The translations under genes were made by a program, and so were the position numbers. 6,436 nucleotides of DNA from Lachnospiraceae bacterium (GTDB taxonomy: Bacteria; Bacillota; Clostridia; Lachnospirales; Lachnospiraceae), in the NCBI GenBank assembly GCA_900765975.1, contig CAAFTS010000124.1, forward strand, positions 1 to 6,436. The letters are read 5' to 3'. Positions 1 through 6,377 of this stretch are shown here, piece after piece. The first letter of the stretch is position 1, and every line of letters begins with the position of its first letter. The notes beneath the pieces are model-generated. The model did no database searches, was not told the origin of the DNA, and was given only the letters and a program-made list of their open reading frames with translations.

Positions 1-24
1 AGGACAAAAAATAGGGGATAATTT

Positions 25-54
25 AAGCCACCTGGTAAAACAGGTGGCTTTTTT
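25..54 (+). terminator. Rho-independent terminator of a plus-strand gene left of the window
   Basis: A perfect 10-bp stem (25-34 pairing with 41-50) closes a six-base loop GTAAAA, and the right arm runs into a T tract ending at 54. This is a textbook intrinsic terminator on the plus strand. The left flank has no matching A run, so it should not work well in the other direction. It implies a plus-strand gene ending just before it. Stops exist at 12-14 (after Asp-Lys-Lys) and 19-21 in two different frames, and I cannot tell which one ends the gene. It also shows that the HTH fragment starting at 121 is not simply the continuation of that upstream gene. Confidence 0.85.
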
Positions 55-120
55 GAAAAATCAAGGTACGAGTGATTACCTACTTACATTAACTCACTTC
101 CTACATGTAGTTCTCTGATC

Positions 121-387
121 ATGCAAGAACAGTTTAACGAACAAAATGCTTCTGTAGAAGAAAATCTGGATGTTCCGATTGTTTCCTTTGCTGAATCTAT
201 CATCTCTAAAACAATAGAGGAATCCAACGTACAGCCAGAACGAATGACTCGAAACGAAAAAATGGAGATTATATGGAAGCTTTCTGATCAAGGAATCCCG
301 CGTATGAAAGGTGCTATTTCAGAAATTGCACGCCAGTTAAAAATATCAGAATCTACCGTATATCGTTATATCAGCATGAAACAGTGA
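121..387 (+). pseudogene. C-terminal HTH fragment of a YheO-type PAS/HTH transcriptional regulator (PAS domain missing)
   Basis: The 88-residue product matches only the end of YheO/DauR-like regulators. It has a linker helix (about residues 22-36), the family's 'MTRNEKMEII' stretch (42-51), a Lys-Gly-Ala turn (63-65) and a terminal helix-turn-helix 'ISEIARQLKISESTVYRYI' (66-84). Intact members are usually 200-240 residues with an N-terminal YheO-like PAS sensor domain, and that half is absent. The reading frame is closed by a stop at 73-75, and a terminator lies at 25-54, so there is no room for the sensor. No Shine-Dalgarno precedes the ATG at 121, and none precedes the internal ATGs at 244 and 262. 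I see the HTH directly; that this is a decayed remnant is inference. It could instead be a stand-alone small DNA-binding protein. It may once have regulated the neighbouring purine genes, but nothing here proves that. Confidence 0.6.
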
Positions 388-389
388 GA

Positions 390-424
390 AGAGGCAGTGT
401 CCACCCCAGACACTGCCTTTCCTT
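390..424 (+). terminator. Hairpin terminator between convergent genes
   Basis: A 12-bp stem (390-401 with 409-420, including one G-T pair; the core GGCAGTGTC/GACACTGCC is perfect) encloses a seven-base loop and is followed on the plus strand by CTTT-CCTT. It lies immediately after the HTH fragment's stop. On the minus strand the same hairpin is followed by the weaker pyrimidine run TCTTCTC, so it may also stop permease transcription, which otherwise has no terminator between 453 and this point. Bidirectional use is inference. Confidence 0.7.
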
Positions 425-452
425 ATGACCCACGCAAATAATACGATAATGG

Positions 453-1871
453 CTATTTTTCAGTTTCTTCTTTTTGTTTTGTCAGGAACAAGCTCAACAA
501 CAGCGATACTACAAACACTCCTGCCACTGCGTTTCCATTGAAGATATCTCCTACTGCCTGTGGAAATGCTGCGAAGAAATTACCGGAAGTCTGTGTCAGA
601 CCAACACCAACACAAAATGCCAGTGAAACGATAATCATAGTACGATCGTTAAATTCACAATCCTTCAGCATCTTTACACCTTCATACATAATCGAACCGA
701 ACATCATAACTGTACATCCTCCCAATACCGGCTGCGGAATGGAATTAAAGAATGCTCCCAGCGGTGGGAATAAGGATGCCAGAATCATAATGATTGCTCC
801 AATCAGAATCGTAAAACGATTGATAACGCCTGTCATCGTTACAAGTCCGACATTCTGACTAAAGGACGTCAATGGCAGACATCCGAAACATCCGGAAATC
901 GTACTGGAAAATCCGTCTACTGCAAGAGAGCCCTGCAATTCTTCAATCTTGATATCACGATCCAGTGTTCCCTGACATACTGCTGTTGTCGCTCCCGTTG
1001 TTTCTGCTGCTGAAACCATGAACACAATGGCAATTGTAAAGAACGCACCAATATCAAATATCGGCATATGTCCTGTAAAGAACACCGGTTTCGGTATACT
1101 GAAATATCCGATTTCTCCGATTGTTTTGGTAATTCCGGAAAAGTCAACCAATGGTGCAATTCCTACTGCTGTAAATATCGCTGCAAGAATATAGCCAGCA
1201 ATCAATCCTACTAAAATATTCAGATTTTTATACACACCTTTCAGTAAATATCTGGAAACTAAACATACAATTAATGTAAATGCACCAACCAGCAAATGAT
1301 ACCATGCTCCGAAATTCTCAACACCGGAACCGCCGCCCCAGGAATCCATTCCAACCGGGAGCAGTGAAAGTCCGATTGCGATTACAACACAGGCTGATAC
1401 AACCGGTGTCAGAAAACGTTTCCAATATTTTGCACTCAATCCAACAAGACCTTCAAAAATACCTCCAAGGATAACAGCGCCAACCATTCCTTCATATCCC
1501 AACTCCGGATTTGTACAAATCATTAACAAACTTCCTAAAAATGTAAAGCTGACTCCCATTACAATCGGAAGTTTGGATCCGATTTTCCATACCGGATATA
1601 ACTGCAGACAGGTACCGATTCCTGCTACAAACATTGCACACTGCAGCAAACGTGTAATTTCTACCGGTGTCAAATGTTCTCCGGTTCCTCTTACCAATGC
1701 AGCTCCACATACAATCAGCACCGGTGCAAGGTTCGCAACGAACATTGCAAGTACATGCTGAAGACCAAATGGAATTGCCTTCCCTAACGGCACCCTCCCG
1801 TTCAGATGATAAATATTATCCGCGCTTACCGGCGCTACCATATCTTCTTTCCCAACTTTTTGATTTGTCAT
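453..1871 (-). CDS. NCS2-family xanthine/uracil-type nucleobase permease
   Basis: This is a 472-residue integral membrane transporter of the nucleobase:cation symporter-2 family (xanthine/uracil/urate permeases, normally 14 membrane segments), which imports purine or pyrimidine bases with a proton or sodium ion. Visible family marks are Gln-His in the first membrane segment (38-39; His31 in E. coli XanQ), the transport Glu in 'SAAETTGA' (Glu290), Asp319 in 'AVDGF', and the NCS2 signature 'QNVGLVTMTG' (339-348) with Gln339-Asn340. These correspond to the XanQ residues Glu272, Asp304 and Gln324-Asn325. Long hydrophobic segments fill the protein, with a charged C-tail. The start is the ATG at 1869-1871, preceded by GAGGG. 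It follows xdhC on the same strand after a terminator-like hairpin. Company with a xanthine dehydrogenase-type enzyme favours xanthine or another oxopurine over uracil, but the substrate cannot be fixed from sequence. A pbuX/xanP-type name would be reasonable. Confidence 0.93.
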   Translation of the reverse strand: MTNQKVGKEDMVAPVSADNIYHLNGRVPLGKAIPFGLQHVLAMFVANLAPVLIVCGAALVRGTGEHLTPVEITRLLQCAMFVAGIGTCLQLYPVWKIGSKLPIVMGVSFTFLGSLLMICTNPELGYEGMVGAVILGGIFEGLVGLSAKYWKRFLTPVVSACVVIAIGLSLLPVGMDSWGGGSGVENFGAWYHLLVGAFTLIVCLVSRYLLKGVYKNLNILVGLIAGYILAAIFTAVGIAPLVDFSGITKTIGEIGYFSIPKPVFFTGHMPIFDIGAFFTIAIVFMVSAAETTGATTAVCQGTLDRDIKIEELQGSLAVDGFSSTISGCFGCLPLTSFSQNVGLVTMTGVINRFTILIGAIIMILASLFPPLGAFFNSIPQPVLGGCTVMMFGSIMYEGVKMLKDCEFNDRTMIIVSLAFCVGVGLTQTSGNFFAAFPQAVGDIFNGNAVAGVFVVSLLLSLFLTKQKEETEK

Positions 1872-1920
1872 CTTTCTCTACCCTCATTTTTCATTTTTTC
1901 GTTCAATAATCGCTCATTTT

Positions 1921-1940
1921 GCGTAAAAAAGCGTACAAAA
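1921..1940. repeat. Two tandem 10-mers in the xdhC-permease spacer
   Basis: Positions 1921-1930 and 1931-1940 read GCGTAAAAAA and GCGTACAAAA, two adjacent copies differing at one base. On the minus strand they form the T-rich exit of the hairpin at 1937-1986 and lie about 50-70 bases before the permease start. They could be a duplicated U tract, a slippage product or a small protein-binding site. The sequence alone does not decide. Confidence 0.35.
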
Positions 1941-1986
1941 AACACAGGGGACGTATTTTTCCCTTTTTTCTGCCTCCCCTGTGTTT
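1937..1986 (-). terminator. Terminator-like hairpin between xdhC and the permease
   Basis: Read on the minus strand, a 12-bp stem (1975-1986 with 1940-1951; core ACACAGGGGA/TCCCCTGTGT) closes a long loop of about 23 bases. It is followed by a run of six T's, partly overlapping the stem foot, then G. This is an intrinsic terminator form for the xdh transcript, about 50 bases after the xdhC stop. The permease begins about 65 bases further on, so its expression needs read-through or its own promoter. A weak candidate is TTGAGC, then TATATG at 16-bp spacing (about 1992-2019), but that would place the hairpin inside the leader. I see no purine-riboswitch core here. Confidence 0.65.
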
Positions 1987-2036
1987 CTTACATGTCATAT
2001 ATTCAAGCATTCACGTAGCTCAACAGCACCTATATC

Positions 2037-2543
2037 CTATACCAATTCTGCCTCTGCATTCTTACCAAGTCTTCTCAACATGGTTTTCTTTACTGCCTTG
2101 AAAATATTCTCATATCCGGTACATCTGCATAAATGACCAGACAGTAATTTACGGATTTCGTCATCCGAAAATTCTCTTTTTGCCTCCAGAATTTCTACTG
2201 CACTCATAATAAATCCCGGAGTACAAAATCCACACTGAACAGCGGCCTCATCGATGAATGCCTGCTGGATATCTGAGATTTCGCCATTGGGACCTGCCAG
2301 ACTTTCCAATGTGAGAATCTCTTTTCCCTCTGCCCAAACGGCAAGATAAATACAGGAATTATAGCATTCTCCATCAATAATTACATTGCATGCTCCACAT
2401 TCTCCAACTTCACATCCCTTTTTCACACTGGTCAGTCGATAGTCATCTCGGAGCATATCTGTCAATGATGCTCGCACATCTACCATTTTCTCTACTTTTT
2501 TTCCATTGATGGTACAACTTACTAATTTATACTGATTACTCAT
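2037..2543 (-). CDS. xdhC: Xanthine dehydrogenase-family iron-sulfur subunit, two [2Fe-2S] clusters
   Basis: This 168-residue small subunit relays electrons from the molybdenum centre to FAD. The N-terminal plant-ferredoxin fold carries Cys44, Cys49, Cys52 and Cys64 ('GCEVGECGAC'). The C-terminal helical domain carries Cys104 and Cys107 in 'QCGFCTPGF', and Cys139 and Cys141 in 'LCRCTGY'. All eight ligands are present, and Gln103 is the conserved residue before the second cluster that touches the pterin cofactor in this family. Length is normal. I chose the ATG at 2541-2543, not the ATG 57 bases upstream, because AGGAGGTG sits six bases before it and the family start is 'MSNQYKL'. It overlaps the end of the FAD-subunit gene by 8 bp, so translation is probably coupled. 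The symbol follows E. coli usage, where XdhC is the Fe-S subunit, not the unrelated XdhC chaperone. Cytoplasmic: no signal peptide. Confidence 0.95.
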   Translation of the reverse strand: MSNQYKLVSCTINGKKVEKMVDVRASLTDMLRDDYRLTSVKKGCEVGECGACNVIIDGECYNSCIYLAVWAEGKEILTLESLAGPNGEISDIQQAFIDEAAVQCGFCTPGFIMSAVEILEAKREFSDDEIRKLLSGHLCRCTGYENIFKAVKKTMLRRLGKNAEAELV

Positions 2544-3423
2544 CGATTTCACCTCCTGCCAGACGAATGGATTCCCGTAGTGCACGTTCCGCCAATACAA
2601 CCGCGATATGTTGGCGGAACGCTTTGGATGCTCTCCAGCTGTCTCGTGGATTGATATCTTCTAATACAGCCTGTGCAAATTCTTTTACCGATTCCTTACT
2701 TACCGGTTTTCCCTTTGCCTTTGCCTCTGCGGACGGTGCACGCATCGGAACCGGACCTGCAACACCATATGCAATTCGAACCTCTTCGATCGTCTTCTTA
2801 TCCTCAGACAATTTCACATTTACAGAACATCCTGTTGTTGCAATATCCATTGCATTTCTCATTGCATACTTGATATAATGTCCATAATAACCTTCATAAG
2901 ATTCTTTTGGAATAATAATTGCGGTCTGTATCTCTGCCGGTTTCAAATCAACAACTCCAGCTTTTATGTAAAAATCATGAATCGGGATTCTGCGGACACC
3001 TTCCGGTCCTGTAATTTCAATCACTGCATCCCATGCATGCAAGGTAGATGCAGAATCTGCGGAAGTCACACCATTGCATGTATTTCCTCCGATGGTTCCG
3101 ATATTACGAATCTGCGGTCCTCCTACCATATCCACAGCCTCTCCCAGTACATTGATGTGTTTCTGGATAATCGGATTCTTTGTTATATGAGAAAAACTGG
3201 TAAGAGAACCAATGCGGATTGCGCCATCTTTTTCGTAGCTGATTCCGCGCATATCATCAATCATATAAATACTGACCAGTTCTTTCCCTGCTCGTTTTCC
3301 TTCCCTTATCTGCACAAGTACATCACTTCCCCCTGCGATAATCTGTGCTTCCGGATGTTCCATAAGAAGTGAAATGGCGTGCTGTACATTTTCTGCTTCA
3401 TAAAGTGCTTTTATATCATACAT
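2536..3423 (-). CDS. xdhB: Xanthine dehydrogenase-family FAD-binding subunit
   Basis: This 295-residue middle subunit of the molybdenum hydroxylase holds FAD and hands electrons to the final acceptor (NAD+ in E. coli-type xanthine dehydrogenases; the acceptor here is not provable). The vanillyl-alcohol-oxidase-type FAD fold is marked by 'AGGSD' (30-34), which binds the FAD pyrophosphate, and by 'GGPQIRNIGTIGGN' (101-114) followed by 'TSAD' (120-123). The C-terminal CO-dehydrogenase flavoprotein domain includes 'SWRASKAFR' (262-270). Length and sequence run collinear with E. coli XdhB (about 292 residues), including the shared 'KYAMR' and 'MDI' stretches. There is no extra cluster-binding insert of the hydroxybenzoyl-CoA reductase type. 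The ATG at 3421-3423 follows GGAGGG at good spacing, 20 bp after the xdhA stop. Its 3' end overlaps xdhC by 8 bp. Confidence 0.94.
   Translation of the reverse strand: MYDIKALYEAENVQHAISLLMEHPEAQIIAGGSDVLVQIREGKRAGKELVSIYMIDDMRGISYEKDGAIRIGSLTSFSHITKNPIIQKHINVLGEAVDMVGGPQIRNIGTIGGNTCNGVTSADSASTLHAWDAVIEITGPEGVRRIPIHDFYIKAGVVDLKPAEIQTAIIIPKESYEGYYGHYIKYAMRNAMDIATTGCSVNVKLSEDKKTIEEVRIAYGVAGPVPMRAPSAEAKAKGKPVSKESVKEFAQAVLEDINPRDSWRASKAFRQHIAVVLAERALRESIRLAGGEIDE
2550..2557 (-). promoter_or_regulatory. Ribosome binding site fixing the xdhC start
   Basis: AGGAGGTG on the minus strand lies six bases before the ATG at 2541-2543, inside the last codons of xdhB. It rules out the longer reading that begins at 2600 and adds 19 residues unlike the family. 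Confidence 0.85.
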
Positions 3424-3443
3424 AATCGTAACCCTCCTTTGCT

Positions 3444-5741
3444 CTACTTCTCATCTTCAAACATGCCTTCTTCCACAAATCTGCGGAACAGATTGTGCGG
3501 GTTGACAGGTGCTTCATTGACTCCAACTCCAGTAGCCTGATATACTGCATTTCGAATAGCCGGAGCCACTGAACATGCCGGTGGTTCTCCCAATGCCTTT
3601 GTACCATACGCACTTGTAGGTTCCTCATTTTCTACAAACACAGCATTTAGCCTTGGATGATCCATCGTAGTAGATAACTTATAGTCAAGCAAGTTATTAT
3701 TCAAGGTACGTCCTGTCTTTTCATCAAACATCATTTTCTCAGTTAAACCAAATCCGATTCCCATACTCATTCCGCCATGCACCTGAGCTGCGGCCAATGC
3801 CGGATTAATTAATTTTCCTGCATCATGTGCATTAACAATATTCAAAAGTTTCACCTGACACATCGGTATATCGACCTCTACCTCAGCTATTGTGCATCCG
3901 AAAGAATATGCATTGGATTTAATCTGAGCAGTACTCTCGGCTGTCAGATGTTTACTGTTTGTTAGACTATACAGTGCCTCTGTTGCCAATTCTTTCAGAG
4001 ACATCAACACCCTACCATCCGTCACTCGGACAATTTCTCCATTAATAATATCCAGATTATAAGCCGGCATTCTTGTCAGATCATGTGCATACTCTAAAAT
4101 ACGATCTTTCAAAAGTTGCCCTGTCTGACGGATTGAAAATCCTGCTGTGTACGTCTGTCTTGATGCATAAGCGCCTGTACCAAATGGAGTAACATCTGTA
4201 TCCTGACAAGACATCATATGTACATTTTCCAAAGGCACCCCTACAACATCCGCAGTCATCTGTGCAAACGCGGTATCTGCGCCCTGTCCAATCTCTGTCT
4301 CTCCTAACTGCACCTGAAGGGAACCATCCTGATTCAAAACCATTCGACAGGAAGAGGTCTCCAACGAAATTGGCCATACTGCAGTATTATACCAGAACAT
4401 TGCAACTCCGATTCCTCTCCGGATATCTCCAGTCTGATTTTGATATTCTTTATATTTTCTTTCATAATCAATTTCTGCCATTGCCTTATCCAGACATTGA
4501 TTAAATGTATCCGAATATAATTCATTTTTAGAAAATGGATCCACATAACCTTTTTGCATCAGATTCTGTCGTCTAAATGCAATTGGATCCATTCCTAATC
4601 TTGCCACAATATCCTCTGTGTGACATTCAACAGCCCACATTGCCTGTGGTATACCATATCCTCTCATCGCTCCTGCAACTGGTTTATTTGTAAAAACAGT
4701 ATATGCATCGACTTCTACATTATCACACGGGTACAATTGTGGGAACGCCCCTGCGCCCTTTGCTACAATACTATGTCCATGAGACGCATATGCACCTTGA
4801 TCTGAAAATGCTTCTAATTTTCGTGCAGCAAATGTTCCGTCCTGACGAACCCACGAAATAATATGACTGCGAATAGAATGTCTAGTTCTATTACATACAA
4901 ACGTTTCTTCTCTCGGTACATCTAACTTAACAAGATGACCTCCCACCTTTGTGCAGAGCCATGCACATAATGGTTCATATAAAACATCTTGTTTGTTTCC
5001 AAAGCCACCACCTATATACGGTTTAATGACACGGATTTTTCCCCAATCAACTCCCAAGGCCTGCCCAACAACTCTTCGAACGATATGAGGAATCTGTGTG
5101 GATGCAACAATAGTGATCCTGTCGCCTTCCATCTCCGCTGTACAGATAAAATTCTCAATATGACAATGTTGAACTGGTGGCGTTTCATACCATCCCTCGA
5201 TTTTAATCAATCCCGGTTCCTTAATCGCTTCCTCATAGTTTCCTTTATTAATTGTTGTGTGCTTTAAAATATTATTAGGAAAATTCTTATGGAGTTGAGG
5301 AGCGCCATCCTTCATCGCCTCTTGTACATCCAATACAAATGGATATTCTTCATACTGAACTTTAATTGCACGCAACGCCTGCGCTGCTGAAACTTCATCT
5401 TCTGCTACAACAGCTGCAATATCATCTCCATAAAATCGAACTTCATCTGTCAACAATAATCTATCAGCTACATCTTGATGATTCGGATCTGTAGACCACG
5501 GATGACCAGCAGTAGGAAAATAGTGCTTTTCGCCTAAATCAAAACAAGTCAAAACTTTAATAACTCCTGGAATTTTTTCTGCTTCTGATATATCTATTGA
5601 CAATACTTTTCCATGTGCGATTGTTGAATGTAAAATTCGTGCAATATACGCACTTTTATCACATAAATCATCAGTATATTTGGTACGACCAATTACCTTA
5701 TCATGAGCATCAACACGTGTTACCTTTTTTCCTACATACAT
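3444..5741 (-). CDS. xdhA: Xanthine dehydrogenase-family molybdenum-binding catalytic subunit
   Basis: This 765-residue large subunit binds the molybdopterin cofactor (MCD in E. coli relatives) and hydroxylates an N-heterocycle using water. It is close in length and sequence to E. coli XdhA (about 752). An N-terminal a/b-hammerhead domain (about 14-135) precedes the two-part Mo-binding domain. Cofactor and active-site motifs are 'STQIPH' with Gln216, 'GGGFGNKQ' (244-251), 'GAMRGYG' with Arg360, 'GQG' (485-487), and 'LGEPP' with the catalytic base Glu719. By eye, the two substrate-orienting residues of bovine/Rhodobacter xanthine dehydrogenase (Glu802 and Arg880) are Gln251 and roughly Lys328; E. 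coli XdhA also has Gln at the first. Purine oxidation is therefore likely but the exact substrate is open. No in-frame TGA or selenocysteine is seen. ATG at 5739-5741 follows AAAGGAGG, 20 bp after the Crp/Fnr gene. Confidence 0.93.
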   Translation of the reverse strand: MYVGKKVTRVDAHDKVIGRTKYTDDLCDKSAYIARILHSTIAHGKVLSIDISEAEKIPGVIKVLTCFDLGEKHYFPTAGHPWSTDPNHQDVADRLLLTDEVRFYGDDIAAVVAEDEVSAAQALRAIKVQYEEYPFVLDVQEAMKDGAPQLHKNFPNNILKHTTINKGNYEEAIKEPGLIKIEGWYETPPVQHCHIENFICTAEMEGDRITIVASTQIPHIVRRVVGQALGVDWGKIRVIKPYIGGGFGNKQDVLYEPLCAWLCTKVGGHLVKLDVPREETFVCNRTRHSIRSHIISWVRQDGTFAARKLEAFSDQGAYASHGHSIVAKGAGAFPQLYPCDNVEVDAYTVFTNKPVAGAMRGYGIPQAMWAVECHTEDIVARLGMDPIAFRRQNLMQKGYVDPFSKNELYSDTFNQCLDKAMAEIDYERKYKEYQNQTGDIRRGIGVAMFWYNTAVWPISLETSSCRMVLNQDGSLQVQLGETEIGQGADTAFAQMTADVVGVPLENVHMMSCQDTDVTPFGTGAYASRQTYTAGFSIRQTGQLLKDRILEYAHDLTRMPAYNLDIINGEIVRVTDGRVLMSLKELATEALYSLTNSKHLTAESTAQIKSNAYSFGCTIAEVEVDIPMCQVKLLNIVNAHDAGKLINPALAAAQVHGGMSMGIGFGLTEKMMFDEKTGRTLNNNLLDYKLSTTMDHPRLNAVFVENEEPTSAYGTKALGEPPACSVAPAIRNAVYQATGVGVNEAPVNPHNLFRRFVEEGMFEDEK

Positions 5742-5761
5742 TTTTCTTCCTCCTTTACATA

Positions 5762-6373
5762 TTATATTTCTCCATATATATGCTGATCCATATAATCTTT
5801 CATTTTATAATAAGAATCTTCTGTAATAGAAATTTTTCCCTTATACACTTTTATAAATCCAATTTCTTCTAGAATCTTTATATTTCTATTTAATGTTTTA
5901 ATCGAAAACCCTATTTCCTCTGCCAATTGATTTCTCGTTTGACTTAAATTCAATTCTACAGATTTATCGTTTGAAACCTTTTGTTCATATTTTCGTACTA
6001 AATATAAAACTAATCTTTCTTTCGCTTCCAAAAATAAATATCTCCTTGCATCTGTCGTCTGAGTAATAAGACGTCGCATATTTACTTTTGTCCTCGAATA
6101 TAACGCCTCAATATCATTATGAATCCATTCCATGTAAATAGGTGCAGGAATCACTAAAACTTTGCAATTTGTTACCGTTACTACACTGATTCGATAATTT
6201 GTCAAATCTGCAAAACATTCAATTTCTCCGAAAAAATCACCTGCCCCGAAATCTTTAAATGAATATGCTCTTTCATTGATTGGCCAGTCTATTCCTGTCA
6301 CTTTTCCAGATAGAATAATGTAAATATTATTACATTTATCTCCAGCTTTAATTAATGTTGTATCTGCATCCAC
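5762..6373 (-). CDS. Crp/Fnr-family transcriptional regulator
   Basis: This cytoplasmic DNA-binding protein is 203 residues from the GTG start chosen here. The cyclic-nucleotide-binding-type b-roll begins almost at once (about 5-85: 'KAGDKCNNIYIILSGKV', 'GAGDFFGEIECFADL', and Arg61, where CRP binds ligand phosphate). A dimer helix follows (about 86-131), then a Crp-type winged HTH (about 141-184: 'LSQTRNQLAEEIGFSIKTLNRNIKILEE'-like, recognition helix 157-168). The three cysteines (14, 53, 70) are not the N-terminal FNR cluster pattern, so oxygen sensing by Fe-S is unlikely. The effector is unknown. Start choice: AGGAGGT sits six bases before GTG 6371-6373. Rivals are GTG 6407-6409, also with a six-base spaced AGGGGAG (215 residues), and TTG 6413-6415. 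An in-frame TGA at 6434-6436 bars anything longer. The usual N-terminal helix is short or missing. It is 20 bp from xdhA and probably controls this operon. Confidence 0.88.
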   Translation of the reverse strand: MDADTTLIKAGDKCNNIYIILSGKVTGIDWPINERAYSFKDFGAGDFFGEIECFADLTNYRISVVTVTNCKVLVIPAPIYMEWIHNDIEALYSRTKVNMRRLITQTTDARRYLFLEAKERLVLYLVRKYEQKVSNDKSVELNLSQTRNQLAEEIGFSIKTLNRNIKILEEIGFIKVYKGKISITEDSYYKMKDYMDQHIYGEI

Positions 6374-6377
6374 TATT

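Noticed and set aside
101..110. Perfect 10-bp palindrome CTACATGTAG upstream of the HTH fragment
   Set aside because: A single short palindrome is expected by chance at this scale, and no promoter elements or second copy support an operator.
538..858. 106-codon plus-strand open frame opposite the permease
   Set aside because: It is antisense to conserved NCS2 coding sequence with no recognisable domain or start signal.
1872..2036. Guanine/xanthine riboswitch before the permease
   Set aside because: The conserved purine-riboswitch core and paired loop sequences were looked for on the minus strand and not found; only the terminator-like hairpin is present.
2544..2600. Longer start for the Fe-S subunit at 2600
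   Set aside because: The extra 19 residues lie inside the xdhB frame, do not resemble the family, and lack a ribosome site; AGGAGGTG before 2543 fixes the shorter start.
2878..3372. 164-codon plus-strand open frame opposite xdhB
   Set aside because: It is the shadow of a well-supported gene: no family resemblance, no ribosome site and an odd Cys/Ile/Ser-rich composition.
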